Shown: positions 35,937 to 44,272, counted from the stretch's first letter. The stretch: DNA of 64,000 nt from Devosia chinhatensis (GCF_000969445.1 NZ_JZEY01000054.1:372001-436000), one strand, 5' to 3'. Notes: a model not told the origin generated them from the sequence alone. Translations and numbers: made by a program.

Positions 35937-36995
35937 TCAGCTCTCCAGCGGCAGGCGCTTGCTGTCGGCATCGAAAGCCATCAGCGCGCTGTGTTCAAAC
36001 AGAACCGAAACCTCGTCGCCGGGATTGCGCACGGCGCCATAGGCGGGATTGGCGATCTGGACGACGACGGCGCCGGCCGCGGTTTCCACCAGAACATGGG
36101 CTTCGCGGCCCAGATAGGTGAACTTGCTCACCGTGCCGGGAACGGCCACGGACCGCGAGGGAATGGGTTCACCCGCCTTGGCCAGGGAAAGGCGCTCGGG
36201 GCGGACCGTCCAATGTGCTGCCTTGGTATGCAGGCCGAGATCTGCCAGGAGCTTGGCACGGCCCTCGGTGTCCTTAAGCGTGTTGAGCGTGCCCACGAAA
36301 TTGGCGACGAACAGCGTCTGGGGATTGCCGTAGATGTCCTGCGGCGTGCCGATCTGCTCGATATGGCCGGCGCTCATCACGCAGATACGGTCGGAGATGG
36401 CGAGAGCCTCTTCCTGATCGTGCGTGACATAAATGGTGGCGATGTCGACGCGCTTCTGGATGTCGCGGATTTCCTCGCGCAGCTCGATGCGCAGCTTGGC
36501 GTCGAGATTGGACAAGGGCTCATCCATCAGCAGCAGGCGCGGATTGATGACCATGGCGCGGGCGAGGCCGATTCGCTGCTGCTGCCCACCGGACATGGCG
36601 GCGGGAAGCCGCTCGGCCAGGGCCTCCAGATGCACGGCCTTGAGCGCCTCGGCGACGCGCGTCTTGACCTGATCGGCGGGAACCTTGCGCGGCTTGAGGC
36701 CGAAGGCGACATTGTCGAACACCGACAGATGCGGGAAGACGGCGTAATCCTGGAACACCATGCCGATATCCCGCTTGTGGGGCGGGATGGCGCGCAGGTC
36801 CTGCCCATCGAGCAGGATGCTGCCGGTCGTCAGGTCGTTGAACCCTGCAATTGCCCGCAACAGGGTGGTCTTGCCACAGCCCGAGGGCCCGAGAAGGGTG
36901 AAGAATTCCCCCCGCTCGACGGAAATGGATACGCCATTCAGCGCGCGGAAGCCGGTGAACTGCTTCACCCCGTCCTTAACGGTCAGATAGGCCAT
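35937..36995 (-). CDS. Fbp/Afu/Pot-type ABC transporter ATP-binding protein
   Basis: A 352-residue importer ATPase with Walker A GPSGCGKTTLLRAI, signature MSGGQQQRIGLARAM, Walker [13 protein letters not shown], switch VTHDQEEAL and a complete C-terminal TOBE-like domain (WTVRPERLSL). Start ATG at 36995 is 131 bases from the divergent binding-protein gene. The adjacent double-domain permease confirms the FbpC/AfuC class. Confidence 0.93.
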   Translation of the reverse strand: MAYLTVKDGVKQFTGFRALNGVSISVERGEFFTLLGPSGCGKTTLLRAIAGFNDLTTGSILLDGQDLRAIPPHKRDIGMVFQDYAVFPHLSVFDNVAFGLKPRKVPADQVKTRVAEALKAVHLEALAERLPAAMSGGQQQRIGLARAMVINPRLLLMDEPLSNLDAKLRIELREEIRDIQKRVDIATIYVTHDQEEALAISDRICVMSAGHIEQIGTPQDIYGNPQTLFVANFVGTLNTLKDTEGRAKLLADLGLHTKAAHWTVRPERLSLAKAGEPIPSRSVAVPGTVSKFTYLGREAHVLVETAAGAVVVQIANPAYGAVRNPGDEVSVLFEHSALMAFDADSKRLPLES

Positions 36996-37032
36996 GCGAG
37001 CCCTCCCCCATAGCTCAAGTCACAACATGTCA

Positions 37033-37094
37033 AATCGTAAACATGATTTTCGTCTTGCAACAAGTAGAATGTCGTTTCATGATCGTAAGCGATC
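37033..37094. promoter_or_regulatory. divergent promoter region with repeated ATCGTAARC motif
   Basis: Between the divergent ATPase and binding-protein genes, ATCGTAAAC (37034-37042) and ATCGTAAGC (37082-37090) recur 48 bases apart. Both lie within imperfect dyads: AATCGTAAACATGATT at 37033-37048 and GATCG-TAAG-CGATC at 37081-37094. The 48-base separation is close to a whole number of helical turns. They are candidate binding sites for the DeoR regulator encoded downstream; this is an inference. Confidence 0.5.
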
Positions 37095-37126
37095 AGAATT
37101 TGATCAAGGGAGCACAGGAGGAAATC

Positions 37127-38116
37127 ATGCGTGTTGCAAAACGAACATTCCTAGGTATGGCGCTGGCGCTGGCCGCCACCACTGCCCTGAGCCCTGCATT
37201 GCAGGCCCAGGAAGGCTCGGTCGTGGTCTACACGGCCCACAAATCGTCCATCGTCGATCGGCTGCTGCCGGTGTTCGAGCAGGAAACCGGCCTCAAGGCC
37301 GAAGTCGTGCAACTGGGTTCGGGCGATATTGCCCGCCGCGCCCGCGCCGAAGCCGGTTCGCCGGCCGCAGACGTCATCTGGTCCATTTCCGGCAGCCAGC
37401 TGACCGAACTCGCCGACATTCTCGAGCCCTATAGCCCGCCTGAATTCGACACGATCGACCCCCAGTTCATCGCCGACGATGCCTGGACGCCTTATACGGC
37501 CGTTGTCTATGTGCTGGCCGTCAACACCGACCTGCTTCCGCTCGAGGAAGCGCCCAAGAGCTGGGCGGAACTCGCCGATCCGAAGTGGCAAGGCCAGATC
37601 GCATCGGCCCGCGCCGACGGTTCGGGCTCTGCCATGCAGCAATTGCAGGCCGTGCTGACCCTCTTCGGTGAAGAAGGCTGGGACAAGTATGCCGAGATCG
37701 CCCAGAACTTCGTGTTCACCGACAGCTCGGGCGCGGTGCCGCGTTTCGTGGCCGATGGCGAAACCTCGATGGGCCTGACCCTGGAAGACAACGCCCTCGA
37801 ATATGTCCAGGGTGGCGCGCCCGTGGGCGTGGTGCTCCTCAGCGACGGCACGGTGGCAACTCCGGACGGTATCGGCCTTATCAAGGGCGGTCCGAACCCT
37901 GAAAACGGCAAGGCTTTCATTGACTGGGCCATGTCCAAGTCGACCCAGGAATTGCTGGCCACCGAAATCGGCCGCCGCTCCGTGCGCACCGACGTCGCCG
38001 CCCCTCCGGGCACGCCGAACCTGTCCGAGGTCAACGTGCTCCGGATCCAGCCGCTGAGCGAGCTGGGCGGCGCCGAGGCCGTTCTCGGCCAGTGGCGCAC
38101 GGCCATCGGCGAATAA
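37127..38116 (+). CDS. ABC transporter substrate-binding protein, AfuA/Fbp fold, non-iron type
   Basis: A 329-residue periplasmic binding protein; the ATG at 37127 follows an excellent CAGGAGGAAATC site and starts a Sec signal peptide (MRVAKRTFLGMALALAATTALSPALQAQ). The mature start VVVYTAHKSSIVDRLLPVFEQETG is typical of the FbpA/AfuA class. Where ferric-binding proteins carry the paired tyrosines (NNYYW), this one reads TLEDNALEYV, so ferric iron binding of the FbpA kind is not supported. AfuA-type sugar phosphate or phosphonate binding is more likely. First gene of a transcript with the PPM phosphatase and DeoR genes. Confidence 0.88.
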   Translation: MRVAKRTFLGMALALAATTALSPALQAQEGSVVVYTAHKSSIVDRLLPVFEQETGLKAEVVQLGSGDIARRARAEAGSPAADVIWSISGSQLTELADILEPYSPPEFDTIDPQFIADDAWTPYTAVVYVLAVNTDLLPLEEAPKSWAELADPKWQGQIASARADGSGSAMQQLQAVLTLFGEEGWDKYAEIAQNFVFTDSSGAVPRFVADGETSMGLTLEDNALEYVQGGAPVGVVLLSDGTVATPDGIGLIKGGPNPENGKAFIDWAMSKSTQELLATEIGRRSVRTDVAAPPGTPNLSEVNVLRIQPLSELGGAEAVLGQWRTAIGE

Positions 38117-38153
38117 TCCATAACGACGAGATGATGACGGGGCCTATATCCGA

Positions 38154-39170
38154 ATGAAGCACATGGAAGCCTTCTCGCTGGGCAAGAAGTTCAGCGCTCC
38201 AGAAGCCAATGAGGACAGCCTCGTCATCATGCCCAATCGCGGTTACGCCGTCATCGATGGCGTGACCGACCGCAATGGCACCCGCTATGACGGCATGCTG
38301 TCGGGGCAATTCGCCTCGCGCACCGTGCAGGCGGCCATTGAAACCTTCCTGCTGGCGCAGGGTGATCCCGGCCAGCCGGACCTGCAATATGCCGGTGGCC
38401 AGCATTTCGTGGACTATCTGGGGCGCGCCATCCATGCCCGCTACCAGGCCAATGACGCCGTCGCGGCTGTGGAGGCGGACTGGAAGCTGCGCGGCGGCTG
38501 TACGGTAATGGCGGCGATGATCATCGGCGATCGTCTCGAGGTGGTGGCGGTGGGCGATAGCGGCCTGCGCATCAATGGCGACGACGTATTGCAGGTGCTC
38601 AAGCCGCTCGACGACGTCACCGCGATCATGCGCCGTGAAACCTGGCGCTATTTCGAGGCGCTGGGCCGCGACCTGGCCACCTGTGACCAATTGGCGGCGC
38701 TCATCACCTGGCAGGGCACGAGGCACCAGGCTGAAGGCGCCGAAACCGCGGCACCCGACGTCATCGCGGAGATCGAGCGCCGCTCGATCGAGGCCTGTCG
38801 CGCGCATCTGCCCAGCATACCGGAGGCCGAAATCGAGGCCTTGGTGCATGGCGGCATCTGCTTTGCGCAGGGCGATTTCCAGAACGTCACCGACCCCGTC
38901 CTGGGCTATGGTGGGCTCGACGGCTTTGCCGTGCCGCAACGATATGTGGAGACGCGCTCCTATGCGCTGGCCGATATCGAGACGATAGAGCTATTCTCCG
39001 ATGGCTATTTCAAGCTGGGGGATGGCTTTGGCGTCGCAGCATGGGAACAGGCGTTCCGCGACGTGGAAGCCGAGGACTTGCACAAGATCGGCCGCTACAT
39101 GAGCACCAAAGGAACGACCGAAATCGCGCTGACCGACGATCGCACCTATCTGGGTGTGCGGTTGAAATGA
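38154..39170 (+). CDS. PPM/PP2C-fold phosphatase, probable metabolite phosphatase
   Basis: A 338-residue protein with the PP2C metal-binding acidic residues: NEDSLVI (Asp), AVIDGVTDRNG (DG motif), AVGDSGLRI, LFSDGYFK (DG) and LTDDRTYL (the DDxTxL motif near the C-terminus). There is no signal peptide or membrane segment. Such proteins are usually protein phosphatases, but the co-transcription with a binding protein and a DeoR regulator (ATGA overlap) suggests a small phosphorylated substrate. A second in-frame ATG at 38163 is an alternative start. The exact substrate is unknown. Confidence 0.78.
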   Translation: MKHMEAFSLGKKFSAPEANEDSLVIMPNRGYAVIDGVTDRNGTRYDGMLSGQFASRTVQAAIETFLLAQGDPGQPDLQYAGGQHFVDYLGRAIHARYQANDAVAAVEADWKLRGGCTVMAAMIIGDRLEVVAVGDSGLRINGDDVLQVLKPLDDVTAIMRRETWRYFEALGRDLATCDQLAALITWQGTRHQAEGAETAAPDVIAEIERRSIEACRAHLPSIPEAEIEALVHGGICFAQGDFQNVTDPVLGYGGLDGFAVPQRYVETRSYALADIETIELFSDGYFKLGDGFGVAAWEQAFRDVEAEDLHKIGRYMSTKGTTEIALTDDRTYLGVRLK

Positions 39171-39988
39171 GCGGGCATGCGCGGATGGATTCTCCCTATT
39201 CCGCGCCTAGGACGCCGTCCGAAGGCGGTGTTGGCGACCTGAACCAGCGGCAGGCACAGATCCTTGAAGCCGTGCGCACCAATGGGGCGGCCGCGGTATC
39301 CGAGCTAGCCGCCCAGTTCGACGTGACGACACAAACTATCCGGCGCGACCTCAAGGTTCTCGAGGAAAGGGGACTGTTGGTAAAGGGGTTTGGCGGCGCC
39401 TTTGCCGCGCCGGGCGTGGCCCGCTATACCTACAGCGAACGGCACAGCACCGAAATCGAGATCAAGCGGGAACTGGTGGAGGCCCTGCGGCCCTTGCTGT
39501 TCAATGGGGCGACCCTGTTTGTGGGATTGGGCACGACCTTTCACGCCCTGCATCATGTCATCGCCGATTTTCCTGGCGTGCTGATTGCTTCGCCAAACCT
39601 TGAAGTCATCTACAATTGTGCACTGCATACCGATGCCACGGTCTATGTCTATGGCGGCTATGTGCGCAACAAGGATACCTCGATCCTGACCCTGGCGGGC
39701 GGGGTGCGGCAGAAGTTTAAGTTCGACCTCGCCATTATCGGGGCCAGCGCCATCGACAGGGACGGCGCGGTGCTCGAATTCGATCCCATGGAAGTCGAGC
39801 TGACCCGCGAGGTGCTGGCGCAGAGCCGCAAAGTGGTTCTGGTGGCGCATGAAGGCAAGTTTGACCGCAAGGCGCCCCATCTCGTCACGCAGGTGTCCGA
39901 TGTCGATGTCCTGGTGACAAACGGCGATCCGGCACGGCATTTCGACGATGCCGAGACCCTTGCTTCCGTGCAGCTGGTGCAGGTCTGA
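39167..39988 (+). CDS. DeoR family transcriptional regulator
   Basis: A 273-residue DeoR-type regulator: helix-turn-helix AAVSELAAQFDVTTQTIRRDLKVLEERGLLVKGFGGA (residues about 38-75) and a C-terminal sugar-phosphate isomerase-like effector domain with LFVGLGTTFHALH and VYVYGGYVRNKDTSI. The start overlaps the phosphatase stop as ATGA. DeoR regulators normally sense a phosphorylated sugar, in keeping with the importer and phosphatase. Likely acts on the divergent promoter near 37,030-37,100. Confidence 0.92.
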   Translation: MSGHARMDSPYSAPRTPSEGGVGDLNQRQAQILEAVRTNGAAAVSELAAQFDVTTQTIRRDLKVLEERGLLVKGFGGAFAAPGVARYTYSERHSTEIEIKRELVEALRPLLFNGATLFVGLGTTFHALHHVIADFPGVLIASPNLEVIYNCALHTDATVYVYGGYVRNKDTSILTLAGGVRQKFKFDLAIIGASAIDRDGAVLEFDPMEVELTREVLAQSRKVVLVAHEGKFDRKAPHLVTQVSDVDVLVTNGDPARHFDDAETLASVQLVQV

Positions 39989-40444
39989 CGTCGCTCAGAC
40001 CGGCAAGCCGGGGCCAAGCAAGAGTGGAGGATGCCCGTCGCAGGTCCTGACCAGCGCGAGCGGGCGTTGGAGGCATGGCAGGGCCTTATGCAGCAAAGCG
40101 GCGAAGGCCACGCCCCCGACCATAGACCAGACCCAGAATGGCGATGGCGCGCCTGAGCTGCGCGACTTGGTCGATGAGGGTTTCGGCACCTGCACGCGCC
40201 GGGCGCGGGGGAGGAGCAAGGCTTGGCTTCATATCCTGGACATGGCGGCCAGCGCCATGCCCGCGCCCCCGGTGAGCGTGGGTAAGCCATGAGTGCACCA
40301 GGCAAGGAGAATGTCTGATTCGAGCAGATCGTGAACGCACGTCGCAGCACGATAATGATAGCCGTTGCAGCGGCTGGCCCAAGGTTTTTGGGCCCGGCAA
40401 CAGCTTGCTGCCACTGGGAGCTTCCGTCAACGCAGTCAGTGTAA

Positions 40445-40472
40445 AAAACCCGACCTCGCGAGAGGCCGGGGT
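40445..40472 (-). terminator. rho-independent terminator matching the tRNA-Pro flank
   Basis: On the minus strand, ACCCCGGCCTCTCGCGAGGTCGGG pairs into a stem and is followed by T6. Its layout and distance from the tRNA-Pro fragment are the same as for the terminator beside the intact tRNA at 57.7 kb, with different loop bases. Confidence 0.8.
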
Positions 40473-40476
40473 GGAT

Positions 40477-40495
40477 TGGTCGGAGTAAAGTGATT
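40477..40495. repeat. attL-like copy of the 3' end of tRNA-Pro(CGG)
   Basis: TGGTCGGAGTAAAGTGATT matches bases 57734-57752 of the intact tRNA-Pro (CCA end, discriminator base, acceptor stem and part of the T arm, read on the reverse strand) at 18 of 19 positions and in direct orientation; homology ends abruptly afterwards. Tyrosine recombinases commonly use tRNA 3' ends as attachment sites, so this marks a probable island boundary. Confidence 0.72.
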
Positions 40496-40590
40496 TGTTT
40501 GCACGGGCGCGGCGATGGCCGCGCCCTTCTATTCTGGAAAAGTACGATGATGGCCGTCTCTTCGGACCTAGCATTGCCCGATGTCCTGGG

Positions 40591-40638
40591 TGGGGCGCTT
40601 TCATGCCTGGCAGGTATCGACCCCATTTCTGCCATTCG
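40591..40638. repeat. palindromic intergenic repeat, copy 1
   Basis: TGGGGCGC followed by TGCCTGGCAG and CGACCCCATTT closely resembles the copy at 44723. The outer TGGGG and CCCCA arms are inverted, so the element can fold into a hairpin. It lies in non-coding sequence just inside the left island edge. Confidence 0.6.
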
Positions 40639-40680
40639 TGCTCCGCTTCCGCAACGAGCGCTTCGGCCCCGAAACGGACA

Positions 40681-41445
40681 CTAGCGCTTAAGGTCGAAGT
40701 CAATCCGTGTTCGCCCGTCGTAGTTAGAGATTTCGGCCTCCACGCCGTACGCTTCCCGGATCCGGTCCGCCGTCAGCACCTCTGCGGGTGTGCCGACAGC
40801 GATGAGCGTACCGCCATGCATCATCGCCAGGCGGTCGCAGTAGCGGGCTGCTAGCGTCAGGTCATGCAGCGCAGCGAGCGTCGTGATCTTCAGCCGCCGG
40901 ATCAAGTCCAGCAGTTCAAGCTGATGACGGATGTCGAGGTGGTTGGTGGGTTCGTCGAGCACCAAGAATGGCGCCTGCTGCGCCAATGCCCGGGCGACCA
41001 GCACGCGCTGCTTCTCGCCGCCGGACAGGCTGAGGAACGATCGTGTCGCACAATGGCTCATAGCGACTTCTTCGAGGCACTGGTCGACGATATCACGATC
41101 GCCAGTGCTGTCACCATCGAGCAGTCCTTTGTGTGGCGTTCGGCCCATCTGCACCAGCTCGCGCACGGTAAAGTCGAACTCCCCCATCTGCTCCTGCGCC
41201 ACCACCGCTGTGCGGCGGGCGGCATCGCGGGCGGTGAGTTTCCAGACATCGTCGCCCAGATGTATGACACGGCCGGACTCGGGCTTGAGCACCCGGTAAA
41301 TGGCGCGCAACAGCGTGGATTTGCCCGAGCCGTTGGGACCGACCAGGCCGACGAATTCGCCGGGCTGGAGATCGAAGAGTACGGCGTCAACGAGCTGCTT
41401 TCCCTCGATCTCGACAGACAGGTTTTTGACGGAGAGCTGGGTCAT
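40681..41445 (-). CDS. btuD: cobalamin-type ABC transporter ATP-binding protein
   Basis: A 254-residue ATPase of the BtuD/FecE family: Walker A GPNGSGKSTLLRAI, signature LSGGEKQRVLVARAL, Walker B FLVLDEPTNHLD. It overlaps the permease stop by 4 bases and ends the operon. The cobalamin riboswitch upstream makes vitamin B12 or another cobalt corrinoid the likely cargo, not ferric siderophore; the gene name rests on that inference. Confidence 0.85.
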   Translation of the reverse strand: MTQLSVKNLSVEIEGKQLVDAVLFDLQPGEFVGLVGPNGSGKSTLLRAIYRVLKPESGRVIHLGDDVWKLTARDAARRTAVVAQEQMGEFDFTVRELVQMGRTPHKGLLDGDSTGDRDIVDQCLEEVAMSHCATRSFLSLSGGEKQRVLVARALAQQAPFLVLDEPTNHLDIRHQLELLDLIRRLKITTLAALHDLTLAARYCDRLAMMHGGTLIAVGTPAEVLTADRIREAYGVEAEISNYDGRTRIDFDLKR

Positions 41446-42536
41446 GCTGCGTCCCGCGACTTCCAGCGCTGCGCGACCAGCATCCAGACAAAGAACGGGC
41501 CGCCGAGCAGTGCTGTGATGACGCCGACCGGCAACTCGATTGGCGCGAAGGCCATGCGGGCGACGACATCGACCCAGACGAGGAATATGGCGCCGATGAG
41601 CACCGAGACCGGCAGCACCCGTCGATGGTCGGTGCCGACCAGCATACGAACCACATGCGGGATGACGAGGCCGACAAAGCCTATGGCACCAGAGACGGCG
41701 ACCATAACGCCGGTGAGCAGCGAGAGCACGATAAACAGAGTTACCCGCAGGCGACCGACATCAATGCCCAGCGTGCGCGCCGTATCGTCGCCGACCAGCA
41801 GCGCATTGAGGGCGCGGCCGCTCAGCGACAACCATAGCGTCCCAACCAAGAGGACGGCTGACGGCAGCCCCAGATCGGACCAGGACGCGCCGCCGAGGCT
41901 GCCCAGCATCCATTCCATCGCGTTGCGCGCCAGTTCGCGATTCTCGGAGGTGAGTACGATTAGACTTGTCAGCCCCGAGAGCGAATAGCCGCAGGCCATG
42001 CCGGCGAGCACGAGCCGCAGAGGCGAGAGTTGCCCGCCCGCGACGGCGATGAGGAACACCAGCGTGAACGACGCCACTGCACCGGCGAAGGCACCAGCTG
42101 AGACGGCGTAGATGCCGAAGAATCCGAATGCGCCGGTGCCTAGCACCAGCACTGCGCCCACCGAGGCGCCCGACGAGATGCCGAGTACGTAGGGGTCGGC
42201 CAGGGGGTTGCGCACCACCGCCTGCATGGCGACGCCGACCGCAGCCAGCCCGCCGCCGACCACTGCCGCCAGCAGCACGCGCGGGAAGCGCAACATCCAG
42301 ACGATGTTCTCCTGCGCGCCTGTCCAGTTCCCGCTGGTGCCGGTGAGCTTGGCGAAAGCGATCTGCCACACTGTCCGCATGGAGAGGTCCACCGGCCCGA
42401 TGGTGACCGCAAGCGTCAGCGACAGCACAAGGCCAGCCGCCAGCACGGCGCTGACCAGCGGCAGCGGCAGGTCGCGGAGGTGCTCCTGCCAAGACGAGCG
42501 TGTCCGGGCGGGAGCGTCGGATGCAAGAGCGGTCAC
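41442..42536 (-). CDS. btuC: cobalamin-type ABC transporter permease (FecCD/BtuC family)
   Basis: A 364-residue permease with about ten membrane segments and the family motifs RFPRVLLAAVVGGGLAAVGVAMQAVVRNPLADPYVLGISSGAS and GFVGLVIPHVVRMLVG. Both ends overlap neighbouring genes by 4 bases. As the partner of a binding protein and ATPase behind a B12 riboswitch it is assigned to corrinoid import. Sequence alone would not separate it from a siderophore permease. Confidence 0.86.
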   Translation of the reverse strand: MTALASDAPARTRSSWQEHLRDLPLPLVSAVLAAGLVLSLTLAVTIGPVDLSMRTVWQIAFAKLTGTSGNWTGAQENIVWMLRFPRVLLAAVVGGGLAAVGVAMQAVVRNPLADPYVLGISSGASVGAVLVLGTGAFGFFGIYAVSAGAFAGAVASFTLVFLIAVAGGQLSPLRLVLAGMACGYSLSGLTSLIVLTSENRELARNAMEWMLGSLGGASWSDLGLPSAVLLVGTLWLSLSGRALNALLVGDDTARTLGIDVGRLRVTLFIVLSLLTGVMVAVSGAIGFVGLVIPHVVRMLVGTDHRRVLPVSVLIGAIFLVWVDVVARMAFAPIELPVGVITALLGGPFFVWMLVAQRWKSRDAA

Positions 42537-43480
42537 TGGAACAGGTCCGGATAGAATCCGGCCGCCAAAGTGCGGACCGCATCGGGATTGCGGACACCCT
42601 CGAAGGCCGACGGCAGCGGCAGCACGACGAAGCGGTCGTTCTGGATCGCCGGTACGCTGGCCAGCGCCGGGTTGTCCTTGAGCAGCGCGATCTTGTCCTC
42701 GGCGCTGGTCTGACCGTAATCGTTGATGACGATCACGTCCGGCGCGCGGGCAACGGCTTCTTCCCAGCTCACATCCGACCAGGTCTCCTCGAGATCAGCG
42801 AAGACGTTCTCGCCGCCCGCCAGTTCGATGAGATGGGTTTGCAGCGCCTTGCCGGTGGTGTAGATCGCGTCCTCGCCGCTGTCATACACCAGCACTCTCA
42901 CCTTCGGCTTGCCCGCCGCCGCAATGAGGTCAGCAACTTCGGCGATTTCGCCTTTGATCTTGTTGATCAGCGCCGTCGCGGCCGGCTGAATGTCGAAGAT
43001 TAGCCCTAGGTTGGTGATGTCCGTGTAGACGTCCGCCATGGTGGCACCCTTGATCAAGGTGCCCTTGACCGCATAGGCGTTGATCCCGAGTTCCTTGAGC
43101 TTTTCGACCGGCGCCACTGCGGTGTCGCGGAAGGCACTGAGGCGACCGAAGGCGAAGTCGGCATTGGTACCGAGCACCACTTCAAGTGCCCGCGAGCCAG
43201 TGCCGTCCGAAAGGATCGGTATACTGTCGTAGTCGGCCTTGAGCTCAGGCAGGATCGGGTGGTTGAGATAGGCAGTGCCGACCATTTTCGGCGCCAGCCC
43301 CAGCGACAATGCCAGCTCGGTGACATGACCATTGAGGGTCACGGCGCGTTCGGGCGCCTTTTCGAACACCAGTGTGTTTTCGCCGTTCTGGATAGTCAGC
43401 GGATAGGTCGTCGACTGCGCGACCGCGAGGGCCGGCAGCGTGGCGAGCAGCGCTGCGGCCAAGAGGGATTTGAGCTTCAT
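42533..43480 (-). CDS. btuF: cobalamin-type ABC transporter substrate-binding protein (BtuF-like)
   Basis: A 315-residue TroA/BtuF-fold periplasmic binding protein with signal peptide (MKLKSLLAAALLATLPALAVAQ), ERAVTLNGHVTELALSLGL near the mature start and SWEEAVARAPDVIVINDYG, the segment typical of FecB/BtuF proteins. Residues that would define corrinoid binding cannot be read off by eye. Operon context with the riboswitch gives the assignment. Overlaps both neighbours. Confidence 0.85.
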   Translation of the reverse strand: MKLKSLLAAALLATLPALAVAQSTTYPLTIQNGENTLVFEKAPERAVTLNGHVTELALSLGLAPKMVGTAYLNHPILPELKADYDSIPILSDGTGSRALEVVLGTNADFAFGRLSAFRDTAVAPVEKLKELGINAYAVKGTLIKGATMADVYTDITNLGLIFDIQPAATALINKIKGEIAEVADLIAAAGKPKVRVLVYDSGEDAIYTTGKALQTHLIELAGGENVFADLEETWSDVSWEEAVARAPDVIVINDYGQTSAEDKIALLKDNPALASVPAIQNDRFVVLPLPSAFEGVRNPDAVRTLAAGFYPDLFQ

Positions 43481-44247
43481 TCGTTTTCTCCTTTAAAAGG
43501 GGTGACGTCGGCCGGGGCGTCGAGCGGCGCGACGCGGTGGACGAGGAGTTCGGGGACCGGGTTGCCGCGGCCGATGACGGTCTCGACGAAGCGGGCGACA
43601 GCCTCGCGGTCGAGCAGCCGGTACCATTCGCCGCGTGGATAGGCGGCGAGCAGCGGACCCTGATTGCAGGGGTAGAGGCAGCCCGAGGTGGCGACGAGAC
43701 ATTCGCCGCCGAGACCGACGCGGGTGAGTTCCTCGCTGAGCGCGAGCTTCAGGTTCGGGGCGCCGCGAAAGTGGCAACGGGGGCCGGTGCAGACGATCAG
43801 GTGATGCCGAAATGACGGCGGCTGGTTCCAGCCCGGCTTGCCGAGGCTGGGCTTCTGCGTCTCCGCAATCAACTCGGCATTATCCGCCGCTACGGCCGCA
43901 CTGACGATGCGACGGATAGTGTCGTCGTTTATCGCCTGGTCGGGCCCAATCAGCAGAGTTACATCCGGCCACTGCCGCTCCTGCCGCCAGTGCGCCAGCA
44001 CGCCCGGCAGCCACGCCGCGAGACTCTTCGAAAAGGGTAGCCCGAGCGGCTGCACGAGAATGCTGCGGTGGCCCGCTGCCACCAGTTCATCCAGCGCATC
44101 GCCCAGATGCGGGCCGGTGCCCTCGAGCCGTACCATGCGCGCCGGAACCGGCGAAGCCTCGGACACGAGTGCGGAAAGCTCGCGCTGCCGCGCGGCGTTC
44201 AGATGCTGCTGGGAAATGCAAACAATAACGGCATCAGGTCGAAGCAT
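43477..44247 (-). CDS. CbiX-like / thioredoxin-fold [2Fe-2S] ferredoxin fusion protein
   Basis: A 256-residue protein of two parts. Residues 1-125 resemble the CbiX/sirohydrochlorin chelatase fold (VRLEGTGPHLGDALDELVAAGHRSILVQPLGLPFS). Residues 145-230 are a thioredoxin-like [2Fe-2S] ferredoxin with four cysteines: CTGPRC, then CLVATSGC and LYPCNQGP. Ferredoxins of this type occur in cobalamin genes, where they may help reduce or handle cobalt or corrin. First gene of the riboswitch-controlled operon, with Shine-Dalgarno GGAGAAGG 4 bases from the ATG. Activity of the chelatase half is uncertain because the usual paired metal His residues are not obvious. Confidence 0.75.
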   Translation of the reverse strand: MLRPDAVIVCISQQHLNAARQRELSALVSEASPVPARMVRLEGTGPHLGDALDELVAAGHRSILVQPLGLPFSKSLAAWLPGVLAHWRQERQWPDVTLLIGPDQAINDDTIRRIVSAAVAADNAELIAETQKPSLGKPGWNQPPSFRHHLIVCTGPRCHFRGAPNLKLALSEELTRVGLGGECLVATSGCLYPCNQGPLLAAYPRGEWYRLLDREAVARFVETVIGRGNPVPELLVHRVAPLDAPADVTPFKGENE

Positions 44248-44251
44248 TTCG

Positions 44252-44272
44252 CCTTCTCCGGTCGGGAGAAGG
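44252..44272 (-). promoter_or_regulatory. Shine-Dalgarno-sequestering hairpin (riboswitch expression platform)
   Basis: On the minus strand CCTTCTCC-CGACC-GGAGAAGG is a perfect 8-bp hairpin whose 3' arm is the ribosome binding site of the fusion gene. It lies about 90 bases downstream of the riboswitch core. This is the geometry of translational control: when cobalamin is bound the hairpin would form and block initiation. Confidence 0.7.

Larger units (their letters stand above)
39989..40680. other. intergenic region at island left edge, no gene
   Basis: About 690 bases. It contains the terminator at 40445, the tRNA-Pro 3'-end copy at 40477 and a palindromic repeat copy at 40591. The short reading frames here match nothing recognisable, and one of them shares a stretch of residues with a frame beside tRNA-Pro only because the same tRNA flank occurs at both places. 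No gene is called. Confidence 0.6.

Noticed and set aside
37127-38116. Annotation of the Fbp-like binding protein as a ferric iron transporter
   Set aside because: The paired tyrosines that bind ferric iron in FbpA are replaced (TLEDNALEYV), and the operon carries a phosphatase and a DeoR regulator.
40086-40703. 205-codon minus-strand frame near the island edge
   Set aside because: It crosses a terminator and the tRNA-Pro fragment; part of it resembles a frame beside tRNA-Pro only because the same non-coding sequence is present twice.
40681-43480. Annotation of the FecCD-type transporter as siderophore uptake
   Set aside because: Plausible on sequence alone, but the cobalamin riboswitch in front of the operon points to corrinoid uptake.
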